Positions 54,101 through 63,256 of a DNA stretch of 64,000 nucleotides are shown here, piece after piece. Numbering within the stretch: the stretch's first letter is position 1; each line of letters starts with the position of its first letter. A program made the position numbers and the translations under genes. The notes under the pieces were generated by a model that searched no databases, had not been told where the DNA came from, and was given only the letters and a program-made list of their open reading frames with translations. Origin of the DNA: Roseibacillus sp. (lineage in GTDB: Bacteria > Verrucomicrobiota > Verrucomicrobiia > Verrucomicrobiales > Akkermansiaceae); assembly GCA_028821775.1 (NCBI GenBank), contig JAPKFB010000001.1, positions 1-64,000 of the forward strand. The letters run 5' to 3'.

Positions 54101-55618
54101 GTGACCTTCAACCCATTTCTGCGGCTTTTCCTCGTTCTCGCTGGTTGCTTTCCGCTCCTGGCCACCGGAGCGCAGCGCCCCAGCGTCCTCTTCATCTCCA
54201 TTGACGATCTCAACGATTGGCTGGGCTGTCTCGAGGGCCATCCCCAGGCCGTCACCCCGAATCTCGATCGTCTCGCGAAACGTGGAGTGCTCTTCACCGA
54301 GGCGCACTGCGCAGCCCCGCTGTGCAAGCCGTCGCGCACCGCGGTTTTCTCCGGACGCTCGCCGCATCAGACCGGCGTCTATGGAAACGGGGATGCGGAC
54401 ATTCGCAAGCGGCGCCCCGAGCTTGTGCTCTTGCCCAAGGCCTTTGCGCGCGCCGGCTACCAGACCTACGGCGCGGGCAAGCTTCTTCACGGAAATAGCA
54501 GGGGCCTCTGTCAGGACGAACTCTATCCCGGGCAACGCTGGAGTCCCTTCGCCAAGGGCACGGTGGACTACACCAAGAAGGAACTGCCGAGCAAGGGGAC
54601 TGACAATCCCAGGCACGTGATCAAGAATGGACCCGGAGGAGTGGACTACGTGCTCCCTCTCAACCGCATGCCCAGCGACCGTGCGCCGAGGGAGAAGAAA
54701 GGGGAGTCCTTTGACTGGGGACCGTTCGATCTTCCAGACTCCGCCTTTGGCGACGGCGAGATTACCGACTGGGCGATCGAGAGGGTGCGACCCAAGCACG
54801 ACAAACCGTTCTTCATGGCAGTTGGGTATTACCGTCCGCATATTCCGCTGTTTGCACCCGGGCGGGATTTCGAGAGCTATCCGGAGGCTTCGAAGATAAC
54901 GCTGCCGCCCTACCGAGCGGACGACCTCGATGACCTGGGCCCGGTCGGGAAACGTTGGGCGCGGGAAGCGGTCACGGCGGGATCTCACAAGACGACCTTG
55001 GAGCACGAGCAGTGGCAGGAAGCGGTGCGCGCCTATCTCGCCTGCGTGACCTTCGTGGATCGCCAGGTCGGACGAATCCTGAGCGAGCTCGAAAAGTCGC
55101 CGCATGCCGCGAACACCTGGATCGTGGTGTGGGGCGACCACGGCTGGCATCTTGGCGAGAAGCAGCACTGGGGGAAGTGGACGGGCTGGCGTCGTTCCAC
55201 CCGGGTGCCTCTCATTGTTGTTCCTCCCAACCGAGAGACTCGCTTCGCGCGGAACAAGAAGTGCGCCGAGCCGGTCAGTCTCCTCGACCTCTATCCCACC
55301 CTTCTCGCCGCTTGCGGCCTCAAGGCTCCCCATGAGCTTGCAGGAACATCTCTCCTGCCGTTGCTCGAGAATCCTGCATTGCAGACCAAGCGGCGCGTGC
55401 TCACCTCCTTCGATCGGGGAAACTACTCCGTCTCGGGCCGGTCATGGCACTACATCCGCTATGCGAAGGGGGAAGAGGAACTCTACCATCGGGCCGACGA
55501 TCCGAATGAATGGAACAATCTCGTGAAGACCGGGAGCCACGACAAAATCCTGGCAGAAATGCGCGCCTGCTTGCCAGTGAACCCTGCCCCCGCCGCGCGC
55601 AGCAAACCGAAGCGCTAA
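54101..55618 (+). CDS. secreted iduronate-2-sulfatase-like sulfatase
   Basis: About 505 residues from a GTG at 54101, chosen because it gives the signal peptide FLRLFLVLAGCFPLLATG; GTG at 54050 is an alternative. RPSVLFISIDDLNDWLGCLE and VTPNLDRLAKRGVLFTEAHC are iduronate-2-sulfatase-type, as is the motif APLCKPSRTAVFSGRSPHQT (Cys about 75) with Lys after the Cys. Later GYYRPHIPLFAPGRDF and VVWGDHGWHLGEKQHWGKW, a strong IDS-family signature. It probably removes 2-O-sulfates from uronic or related sugars. Divergent from the sulfatase at 52137. Confidence 0.93.
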   Translation: MTFNPFLRLFLVLAGCFPLLATGAQRPSVLFISIDDLNDWLGCLEGHPQAVTPNLDRLAKRGVLFTEAHCAAPLCKPSRTAVFSGRSPHQTGVYGNGDADIRKRRPELVLLPKAFARAGYQTYGAGKLLHGNSRGLCQDELYPGQRWSPFAKGTVDYTKKELPSKGTDNPRHVIKNGPGGVDYVLPLNRMPSDRAPREKKGESFDWGPFDLPDSAFGDGEITDWAIERVRPKHDKPFFMAVGYYRPHIPLFAPGRDFESYPEASKITLPPYRADDLDDLGPVGKRWAREAVTAGSHKTTLEHEQWQEAVRAYLACVTFVDRQVGRILSELEKSPHAANTWIVVWGDHGWHLGEKQHWGKWTGWRRSTRVPLIVVPPNRETRFARNKKCAEPVSLLDLYPTLLAACGLKAPHELAGTSLLPLLENPALQTKRRVLTSFDRGNYSVSGRSWHYIRYAKGEEELYHRADDPNEWNNLVKTGSHDKILAEMRACLPVNPAPAARSKPKR

Positions 55619-55640
55619 CGGGGATAAGGCGGAAGGAGGC

Positions 55641-57161
55641 CTATTTTCTGGCGGGTTTCCGTTTGGGCCTCTTCTGGTCGTCCGGGTTCCCTTGCTCGGG
55701 GGTCCATGGCCCGGCGGGATGCTTGCTGGTTGCCTTCTTGGGCAGTTCTGCGGGAAGGATATCGACTTCCTTCATCAGGCGCGCGAGCTGCGCCTCGCAG
55801 ACGCGGATCGTGGAAGCGTAGTCTGCCTCCTGCGCGATGTTGCGGGTCTGATCGGGATCCTTTTCGTTGTCGTAGAACTCGATCTCGTCGGTGCCCGGAA
55901 ACTTCACCAGGGTGTAGCGGTCGGTCCGCACTCCCCAGTGGTTCGGGGTGCCACCCCAGTAGCAATACCAGAGGGCCTCGCGCCAATCGTCGGCCGACGT
56001 TCCCTCCAGGAGCGGACGCAGGCTGCGGCCCTGCATGGTCTTGGGAATCTCGATCCCGGCGTAGTCGAGGAGGGTGGGGGCGAGGTCGACGTTGGCACAC
56101 AGGTTCTCGTTCAGGGTGCCGGCCTTGATGTGTCCCGGAAAGCGAACCACGAAGGGCATCTTGAGAGAGGTGTCGAGGATCAGGCGCTTGTCGTAGAACC
56201 CGTGTTGGCCGAGCCAGTATCCCTGGTCGGAAGTATAGATCACGATCGTGTCTTCGCTGAGTTTTTGATCGTCGAGATACTTGAGGACCCGGCCGACATT
56301 CTCGTCCACGCCCGCCACGCACCGGGCGTACTTCAGCATCATGTGTTGATAGGCAGCGCTCGTGACCGCGCGCGTGTCCTTGTGATCCGTCACCGGGCGC
56401 ATCGGCGGCTTGTTGTCCTTCCAGTGCCGGCCGTAGTAGGCGCGATTGCGCGACATGTGCGCCCAGTAGGGATTTTTGAGGAGCGCACTGGTCTTGGTGA
56501 CGTCTTCGTGGAGGGTGGCTGGCTCGGGGAAGGTGTGGCCCTCGAGGAAGTTGTCGTGGCGCTTGGCGTAGGAGTAGTCGTGATGAGGGGCCTTGAATTG
56601 CAGGCAGAGGAGGAACGGTTTCTTCTCGTCGTGCGCCTTCAACCACGAGAGGGCTTCATCGGTGTAGACGTCGCTGCTATAGCCGGTCTTCTTCTCCGTG
56701 CCCTTGCGAGTCAGGAAGGTCGGATCGAAATACTTGCCCTGGCCCTTCACCACTTTGTAGGTCTGAAAATAGTCGGGCACGTTCTTGAGGTGCCACTTGC
56801 CGAAGAGGGCGGTCTGGTAGCCGGCCTTGCCGAGCTCGGAGGCAAAGATCGGAGCGTCCTTCCTGATTGCGCCGTTCAATCCGGTGCAGCCGTTCTTGTG
56901 CGAGTACTGGCCGGAGAGAAAACTGGCGCGGCTCGGTGAGCAGATCGAGTTGTTGCAGGCGAAGTTGGTGAAGCGCATGCCCTCCTTCGCGAGGCGGTCG
57001 ATGTTGGGAGTCACCACGTCGTCTTTCAGCCAGGAGCCATAGCACGAGACCGCCTCGTAGGCGTGATCGTCTGACATGATGAAGACGATGTTGGGCAGAG
57101 CCGCTGAGGCCGAACCGCAGAGCACACTGAAAACGAATAGGATATTGAGGAATCTGGACAC
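55641..57161 (-). CDS. secreted sulfatase (Cys-type)
   Basis: About 506 residues from a GTG at 57161, which gives a signal peptide (FLNILFVFSVLCGSASA); the frame runs up to 57251 but that extra part is basic and not signal-like. PNIVFIMSDDHAYEAVSCYG, motif NSICSPSRASFLSGQYSHKN (Cys about 74), GKWHLKNVPDYFQTYKVVKG and VIYTSDQGYWLGQHGFYDKR. Very similar in layout to the sulfatase at 49182, so the pair may derive from duplication. Converges with the sulfatase at 54101 (22 nt apart). Confidence 0.93.
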   Translation of the reverse strand: MSRFLNILFVFSVLCGSASAALPNIVFIMSDDHAYEAVSCYGSWLKDDVVTPNIDRLAKEGMRFTNFACNNSICSPSRASFLSGQYSHKNGCTGLNGAIRKDAPIFASELGKAGYQTALFGKWHLKNVPDYFQTYKVVKGQGKYFDPTFLTRKGTEKKTGYSSDVYTDEALSWLKAHDEKKPFLLCLQFKAPHHDYSYAKRHDNFLEGHTFPEPATLHEDVTKTSALLKNPYWAHMSRNRAYYGRHWKDNKPPMRPVTDHKDTRAVTSAAYQHMMLKYARCVAGVDENVGRVLKYLDDQKLSEDTIVIYTSDQGYWLGQHGFYDKRLILDTSLKMPFVVRFPGHIKAGTLNENLCANVDLAPTLLDYAGIEIPKTMQGRSLRPLLEGTSADDWREALWYCYWGGTPNHWGVRTDRYTLVKFPGTDEIEFYDNEKDPDQTRNIAQEADYASTIRVCEAQLARLMKEVDILPAELPKKATSKHPAGPWTPEQGNPDDQKRPKRKPARK

Positions 57162-57372
57162 GGGGGGAATGTCAGTAGGATAGGCTCCTTTGTCACCCCC
57201 TCTTCCACGGCTTGGTCCAATTCGTGGAAATCCGCGGAGCTCTCTGATCATCTGTGCCCAGGGGAATTGGGCAACCGGTAAGACGGGGAAGGGGGATGAA
57301 GCGGCAGGAATGAATCGATCACCTGCTAGAAGGTAATTACTTTGACAGACCCCTCATTGTACTAAATCAGGG

Positions 57373-58572
57373 ATGCTACAAATGAACATCATGAAGTCAT
57401 CGTTCGTGGCGTTGCTGTCACTCCTGCTGGCCCTGCCCCTGGCGGCGGCGCCCTGGCAGCGGCACACCATTGACAACTCTTCGAAGGGTGCGGATGGGGT
57501 GCGTCTGCTGGACGTCAACGGAGACGGGCTTCTCGACGTGGCGACGGGCTGGGAGGAAGGTGGGGTGGTACGCGCCTACCTCAATCCTGGCCCTGGGAAG
57601 TCCAAGGCCGAATGGCCGGCGGTGACGGTCGGTAAGGTGAGGAGCGCCGAGGACGCGGTTTTCTTCGACCTCGACAATGACGGCGCCATCGATGTGGTGA
57701 GCAGTTGCGAGGGCGGCACGAAGACCGTCTTCGTCCACTGGGCGCCGAAGGATCAGAGCAAGTACCTGGACGCGTCGGCCTGGAAGACGGAGGCCTTCCC
57801 TGCGACGGAGAAGAAGGCGCCGTGGATGTTCGCCATGCCCCTGCAGATGGACGGCGTGGGCGGTGTGGACCTGGTGGTTGCGGCCAAGGGCCGCGGCGGT
57901 GTCGGCTGGCTCGAGGCGCCGGAGAACCCGCGGGACCTGAAAGCCTGGAAGTACCACAAACTCGCCGATGCCAGTTGGATCATGAGCCTTCGCAAGACGG
58001 ACATGGACGGCGACGGGGACCTCGATATTCTGGGCTCGGATCGCAAGGGTAAGAACTCTCGGGTCTTCTGGCTCGAGAACCCGAAGGGAGCCGATGCGTG
58101 GAAGGAGCATGTCATCGGGGCCTTGGGCCAGCAGGTTATGTTTCTCGATATCGCCGATCTCAATGGCGACGGACGCCGGGAGATCGTGGTGCCGGTGCCG
58201 AGCCGGAATATTATTATTCTGTCACCGCCCAAGGATCCCCGGGACAAATGGCAGGAGCATCGGATCAGCTTCCCCGCAACCTACGGCACCTCCAAGGGGG
58301 TGCGCATTGTGGATGTTGATGGCGACGGGAAGATGGATATTGTCGGGACCTGCGAGCATGCCGACAAGGACTTGTCGGGTGTGTTCTGGTTGAGTTACAC
58401 CAAATCCCCTGCGGACAAGAACTGGACGGACCACGACATTGGTGGACCAGTCGGGCTCAAGTATGACCGCATCGAAATGATCGATCTCGACGGCGACGGC
58501 GATCTGGACTTGATGAGTTGCGAAGAGCGCGATCAGTTGGGCGTCTTCTGGTACGAGAATCCCACGAAGTGA
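57373..58572 (+). CDS. secreted VCBS/FG-GAP repeat protein
   Basis: 399 residues with a signal peptide (FVALLSLLLALPLAAAP). At least five FG-GAP/VCBS blades with DxDxDGxxD calcium loops: LLDVNGDGLLDVATG, FFDLDNDGAIDVV, KTDMDGDGDLDILGS, IADLNGDGRREIV, IVDVDGDGKMDIVG and MIDLDGDGDLDLMS. The propeller probably binds Ca2+ and sugars or proteins. It is 5 nt ahead of the sulfatase gene at 58578 on the same strand, so they form an operon, and a sugar-docking partner role is plausible. Start may be ATG at 57373, 57382 or 57391. Confidence 0.9.
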   Translation: MLQMNIMKSSFVALLSLLLALPLAAAPWQRHTIDNSSKGADGVRLLDVNGDGLLDVATGWEEGGVVRAYLNPGPGKSKAEWPAVTVGKVRSAEDAVFFDLDNDGAIDVVSSCEGGTKTVFVHWAPKDQSKYLDASAWKTEAFPATEKKAPWMFAMPLQMDGVGGVDLVVAAKGRGGVGWLEAPENPRDLKAWKYHKLADASWIMSLRKTDMDGDGDLDILGSDRKGKNSRVFWLENPKGADAWKEHVIGALGQQVMFLDIADLNGDGRREIVVPVPSRNIIILSPPKDPRDKWQEHRISFPATYGTSKGVRIVDVDGDGKMDIVGTCEHADKDLSGVFWLSYTKSPADKNWTDHDIGGPVGLKYDRIEMIDLDGDGDLDLMSCEERDQLGVFWYENPTK

Positions 58573-58577
58573 TTTCC

Positions 58578-59834
58578 ATGCACCTCAACACGTTTCCACT
58601 TTGGATAGTACCCTTTGCAATTTGCATTGCCGCCGCAGGTGGTGCCTTGGCCGCGCAGGGCAAGCCTAACATCGTGCTCATCATGGCCGACGACCTGGGC
58701 TACGAATGCCTGGGCAGCTATGGTGGGACTTCCTACCAGACCCCGAATCTCGACGCACTGACCGCCTCGGGGATGCGCTTCACCAATTGTTTCTCCACCC
58801 CGAAATGCAGTCCCTCGCGGGTGACGATCATGAGTGGGCGCTACACCCTGCGCACGACCACGACCTGGGGGTTGCTGCCCGAGAAAGAGATCACCTTCGG
58901 TCATGTGCTGCGCGACGCAGGCTACGCCACGGCCCTGGCGGGCAAGTGGCAGATGGTACTCCTCAAGAAAGATCCAGGGCATGTGCGCCGCTTCGGTTTC
59001 CAGGAGAGCGCGGTCTGGGCCTGGCACGAGGGCGCGCGCTACTACAAACCGATGCTCTACCACAACGACACGGTCATGGTGGACACCAAGGATAGCTACG
59101 GTCCGGATCTCTACTGCGATTTTCTCATCAACTTTATTGAGGCCAACAAGGACAAGCCCTTCCTGGCCTACTACCCCATGGCCCTGACCCACTGGCCCAA
59201 GAAGGACGAGCCGCCCGGGCCCAATGGGAAGCACCTGGAATTCAAGGGGATGGTGGAAGAGATGGATCGTCAGGTTGGCAAGCTGACAGCGGCCCTCGAC
59301 CGCCTGGGGCTGCGTGAGAACACGGTGATTCTCTTTACTGGCGACAACGGGACACCGACCAATGTGACCTCGGTCGTGAATGGCAGGAAGATCAGAGGCG
59401 GCAAGGCCAAGCTGACGGATGCCGGCACCCGGGTCCCCTTGCTCGCAAGCTGGCCGGGGACGATCAAAGCAGGCTCCGTCAACCATGACCTGGTTGATTT
59501 CACGGACTTCATGCCGACCCTTGCTGAGCTGGCGGGGGCCATCGTGCCGAAGGACCGGGTGATTGATGGACAGAGCTTCGTGGCGGCCCTGAAAGGGAAC
59601 AATCCGAAGCCTCGTCAGTGGGTTTACACCTGGTGGAACGGTAAGGAGTGGCTGCGGGACAAGGACTGGAAGCTCTACGCCGACGGCCGGCTCTATCACA
59701 TGAAGACGGACGCAGCCGAGAAAGAGCCGATCAAGAAAGGTGCCGGCGACGCCGATGCGAACGTGGCGCGGACTAGGCTTGCCGGGCTGATGGCGGACCT
59801 GAAGAAGAACGCCACCGATGAGAGGGGCCGTTGA
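58578..59834 (+). CDS. secreted arylsulfatase-like sulfatase (Cys-type)
   Basis: 418 residues from the ATG at 58578, signal peptide LWIVPFAICIAAAGGALA. GKPNIVLIMADDLGYECLGS, modification motif TPKCSPSRVTIMSGRYTLRT (Cys about 77), FLAYYPMALTHWPKKDEPPG and TGDNGTPTNVTSVVNGRKIR. Shorter than the other sulfatases here because the C-terminal subdomain is reduced. Cotranscribed with the VCBS protein (gap 5 nt). The Thr-Pro-Lys before the Cys is unusual spacing but the core CSPSR is intact. Confidence 0.93.
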   Translation: MHLNTFPLWIVPFAICIAAAGGALAAQGKPNIVLIMADDLGYECLGSYGGTSYQTPNLDALTASGMRFTNCFSTPKCSPSRVTIMSGRYTLRTTTTWGLLPEKEITFGHVLRDAGYATALAGKWQMVLLKKDPGHVRRFGFQESAVWAWHEGARYYKPMLYHNDTVMVDTKDSYGPDLYCDFLINFIEANKDKPFLAYYPMALTHWPKKDEPPGPNGKHLEFKGMVEEMDRQVGKLTAALDRLGLRENTVILFTGDNGTPTNVTSVVNGRKIRGGKAKLTDAGTRVPLLASWPGTIKAGSVNHDLVDFTDFMPTLAELAGAIVPKDRVIDGQSFVAALKGNNPKPRQWVYTWWNGKEWLRDKDWKLYADGRLYHMKTDAAEKEPIKKGAGDADANVARTRLAGLMADLKKNATDERGR

Positions 59835-60061
59835 TTCCCGAGCCGCTGCATTAATTTTTCCACCTGCCCACCATCTCAGCCCGACAGCGGAATTGGGCGA
59901 AGGCGGTCTTTGTTCATGCCTGCGATACAGCGTCTCCTTGCAGGGGCGCGCAGTCGGTGTCAATTCCTTGCCTTGGCTGACGCGGGCCCTTAGTTTTGGG
60001 CGCGCATGGCGCCGGAAACTCATAAGTGGCCTGTGAACATTGACGGTAGGGAAAAGACCTG

Positions 60062-61900
60062 ATGGATAAGATCACAAGAAGAGACTTTATCAATGGAACG
60101 GTAGTGGCTGCGGGAAGTTCCCTCCTGCCCTTCCAAGCGAAGATCCGGGCTGAATTGCCCGCGCTGGATTCATCGTATTATCCACCAGCGCGCACGGGAC
60201 TGAGGGGAAGTCACCCAGGCTCAAACGAACACGCACACAGCCGGGCATGGACTCAGCGCTCGGACTGGGGACCCACCGCCAAGTTGCCGGAAACCTACGA
60301 CCTGATTATTGTTGGGGGAGGGCTCAGCGGACTGTCGGCCGCGTATTTTTATCAGCAAAAGCACGGAAGAGACAAGAAGGTGCTTATCCTGGACAATCAC
60401 GACGACTTCGGAGGTCATGCGAAGCGCAATGAACATACCATCAATGGCAATACGCGCATATCCTATGGCGGTTCACAAACACTGGTAGACCCGCACCAAG
60501 CAAGTAAAGTCGTAAGCAGCCTCTTCAAGGATATTGGGATAGATCTCAAACGGTTTAAGACCGCCTATGACCATGATTTCTTTAAGAGACACAATCTCGG
60601 AGCGGTTACCTATTTTAATAAGCAAACATTCGGACAAGACAAAGTCGTCAAGCATCCGTTTTGCAACTACCCGAACTACATCGAAGGACTGCAGGGCGCC
60701 AAGCTATCCAACGAAGAGGCGGCACAGGAAGCGCCATTGAGCGATAGAGGCAAAGAGCAGTTGCTTCGGGTTCTCAAGGGCGGACTGCATGCCATCAAGG
60801 TGCCCAAAGAGGAATTACAGAACTACATCGGCAAGACCCCTTATTTCGATTATTTGAAGAATACTTTGGGTGTTGATGATCCCGGCGTATTGAGAATGGC
60901 CAGGCATTCCGGCTTGGACTGGGCCAGCACGGGAACAGACTTGATGAGCATACGCGCGGCCAAGAGCTGCGGCGCGCTGGGTTTTGCGCCGGTGGCCGTC
61001 TACGATGCGGATAATCCATACATCCATCATTTTCCCGATGGCAATGCCGGTGTTGCGCGAGCGCTGGTGAAAAAGATGATTCCCAAGGTAGCCAAGGGGA
61101 ACAACGCCGAAGAGCTTGTTCTATCCAGGTTCAACTATGCTGAACTGGATAAATCCAGCAGCCCGGTGCGCATCAGGCTAAACAGCACGGTGGTTAATGT
61201 GCGGCATGGCGGCGATCCCAAGAGTTCGAATGAGGTTTTCGTAACCTATATCAATGACAACAAGTCGTACCAGGTGAAGGCAAAGGCTGTCGTCATGGCC
61301 TGCTACAACATGATCATTCCACATATCGTATCGGGTCTTCCAGAAAAGCAGGCAGCGGCATTGAGACTTCAAGCGAAGAGCCCGTTGCAATACACCACTG
61401 TCGGCTTGAGGAACTGGAGGGCGATGAAAGAGCTGGGTATTGGCCTGGCCATGTCACCCGGGAACATGCACCAGGCAGTCCTGATGGACTTTCCGGTGAG
61501 CATGGGCGGCTACGAGTATACCAAGACCCCGGATGCCCCGTGTGTGATTCAAATGATAAGCTGTCCCTACGGAGAAATCGTTGGGGCGCCAAGACTTGAG
61601 CAGTTTCGTGAAGCGCGATTCAGAATGCTGGGGCTGCAGTTCAGTAATTACGAAGAGGAGATACGCAGCCATCTTGGCGGCATGCTGTCCAAGGGTCTGT
61701 TCGATTTCGACAGGGATGTTGAGAGTATTTCGGTAAATCGATGGGCTCATGGTTACACCACCGGCGGTCCGGGAAATTCGACAAGAACAGGTCGCCGGCC
61801 ATTTGGCCGGATTACCATTGCCAATGCGGACTCTGCCCCGGGCGCAGATGCGAAAACCGCAATGATGATGGCACACCGGGCAGTCAACGAATTGGGATAG
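60062..61900 (+). CDS. exported FAD-dependent oxidoreductase, spermidine-dehydrogenase-like
   Basis: 612 residues. A twin-arginine-type start (KITRRDFINGTVVAAGSSLL) means export of the folded flavoprotein. Rossmann FAD motif YDLIIVGGGLSGLSAAYFYQ near residue 80, followed by ILDNHDDFGGHAKRNEHTIN, a strong spermidine dehydrogenase/SpdH-type match. Late motif NRWAHGYTTGGPGNSTRTGR. Probably oxidises polyamines or related amines in the periplasm. Its codon use (many AAT, ATT, AAA, GCA) is AT-richer than its neighbours, and no gene beside it is related, so recent acquisition is plausible. Confidence 0.85.
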   Translation: MDKITRRDFINGTVVAAGSSLLPFQAKIRAELPALDSSYYPPARTGLRGSHPGSNEHAHSRAWTQRSDWGPTAKLPETYDLIIVGGGLSGLSAAYFYQQKHGRDKKVLILDNHDDFGGHAKRNEHTINGNTRISYGGSQTLVDPHQASKVVSSLFKDIGIDLKRFKTAYDHDFFKRHNLGAVTYFNKQTFGQDKVVKHPFCNYPNYIEGLQGAKLSNEEAAQEAPLSDRGKEQLLRVLKGGLHAIKVPKEELQNYIGKTPYFDYLKNTLGVDDPGVLRMARHSGLDWASTGTDLMSIRAAKSCGALGFAPVAVYDADNPYIHHFPDGNAGVARALVKKMIPKVAKGNNAEELVLSRFNYAELDKSSSPVRIRLNSTVVNVRHGGDPKSSNEVFVTYINDNKSYQVKAKAVVMACYNMIIPHIVSGLPEKQAAALRLQAKSPLQYTTVGLRNWRAMKELGIGLAMSPGNMHQAVLMDFPVSMGGYEYTKTPDAPCVIQMISCPYGEIVGAPRLEQFREARFRMLGLQFSNYEEEIRSHLGGMLSKGLFDFDRDVESISVNRWAHGYTTGGPGNSTRTGRRPFGRITIANADSAPGADAKTAMMMAHRAVNELG

Positions 61901-62674
61901 ACTCAAGGATATCCACGCCGAACCATGACGCCCTACCGAGGCGTAAGATGCCCGGTCCATCGCACGGAGAAGGTCCTCATGGCCTGCGCCGGCCAAATTG
62001 GAGAGGAGCATGGCAGAACGGGCGATTGATCCAGCCGACCGGCAATCTCGGTGGCCTGCCGGATTGCCCGACCAGCGAGAGCCCGCGCCGTGAGCCATGC
62101 AGTGGCAGACGCGCCTGAATCCTGAATTGCGAACCTGTCGATCCAATCGGCAGGGAACCCGCTGGGTGGAGACCACCTTGGCGGCTCCTTTTTCTCTCCG
62201 GACATCCTCTCCGATCTCGTTGCTCCAGCATGGAGGGCTGAGATTGGAGATGAGCTAGCTTGGAGGTCCTGACCCAGCACGCCATACATTTGCAAGTAGC
62301 GATGATCGCCGTCTCTCGGAGCGCATAATCCAAGGAGCGCTCCAAGGTCCGCATTTCTCGCACAGTGAGATTAGCGGTTTGTGATAATCGCTCATTAAAT
62401 ATGTTAAGCCGTGTAAGGCGTTCTGGTTCAGCTCACTACGAGAAATCCCAGTGGAAGGTTTTCACTATTGATTAATGTTTCTTTATTAAAAAGTAATGCG
62501 GACCACCTCCCTCGAACGTTTCGTGCAATTCTCGGAAAAGACTTAAAAATAGCGGTGAAATGGAAATTGGGGAAATAGTTCCCAGCGATTAATTTAAAAT
62601 TTTATGCCTTCAAGGACATCTGACCTTAAGATCTTCTTAAGTTTCTCCACATCCTCACCCCCCACTGACCTCGA
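61901..62674. other. non-coding stretch, about 770 nt
   Basis: No intact gene on either strand. The left part has only short frames, some with protein-like scraps on the minus strand around 61970-62180, that I cannot assign. From about 62380 it is clearly AT-rich, and CTTAAGATCTTCTTAAG at 62625-62641 is a near-perfect palindrome just before the next gene, a possible operator or weak hairpin. Confidence 0.5.
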
Positions 62675-63208
62675 ATGAAAACGACACGCTGCACTCGAGC
62701 GACTATTCTGCTGGCCGGACTCTTGCCCCTCCAATTGGTTGGGGAGAAGGTGTCCGGGGGCGGGCAGGCAACTCCACCGGCCTCCCTCAAAGAGTTATCC
62801 GGGAGTCGGAGCCCGGCCACCGACCTCTATCAAAAGCAGGCTTCCGCCTACCGGGACCTGCAACGGGGCAAAGCAAAGACCGGCGGCCTGCAAAGCCGCT
62901 CCACCATCTTGTCCGACGGTCGCTACTGGACGATGGTGCCCAAGGGGGCCGTCTTGATGGTCCCCTCCAAGCTGAAGGGCCGGGTCAATACCAAATCGAC
63001 CGGCAAGTTCCTCGCTTGGCAACAGTTCTACCTCCGCAACCGCGGATGGATTCACTGCTACCCTGTGCAAATACGGCAGGCACGCGGAGAGCAGGCCATC
63101 ACCAAAAATGCTCTCGAGGGCTGTCGCCAGACGGGCCGAGTCACGGTTGCCGTTCTCGGCAAGGACCCGGTTAGTATTTCCAAGCGAGCCTTGAAAGCCT
63201 CCCTCTAA
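62675..63208 (+). CDS. secreted protein of unknown function
   Basis: 177 residues with a basic, hydrophobic N-terminus (TILLAGLLPLQLVGEKVSG) acting as a weak signal. The mature part is basic, ending KDPVSISKRALKASL. GRYWTMVPKGAVLMVPSKLK and FYLRNRGWIHCYPVQIRQAR are clear folded segments but match no family I know. It is followed after 48 nt by another exported protein, and both have the same style of N-terminus, so they may be cotranscribed. Confidence 0.7.
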   Translation: MKTTRCTRATILLAGLLPLQLVGEKVSGGGQATPPASLKELSGSRSPATDLYQKQASAYRDLQRGKAKTGGLQSRSTILSDGRYWTMVPKGAVLMVPSKLKGRVNTKSTGKFLAWQQFYLRNRGWIHCYPVQIRQARGEQAITKNALEGCRQTGRVTVAVLGKDPVSISKRALKASL

Positions 63209-63256
63209 ATCATTTCCTTCATTGCGCTGTTCATCATCCCACAACCCCTACAAACA

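Noticed and set aside
54032..55333. 433-residue minus-strand frame opposite the IDS-like sulfatase
   Set aside because: Shadow; no start region or motif, and it overlaps two divergent real genes.
55692..56939. 415-residue plus-strand frame opposite a sulfatase
   Set aside because: Gly/Val/Leu-rich shadow with no signal or motif.
58533..60023. 496-residue minus-strand frame opposite the last sulfatase
   Set aside because: Shadow; His/Gly/Arg-rich, no recognisable domain.
61901..62400. Insertion sequence or four-helix-bundle gene remnant
   Set aside because: Scraps on the minus strand change frame repeatedly; no inverted terminal repeats and no convincing family match.
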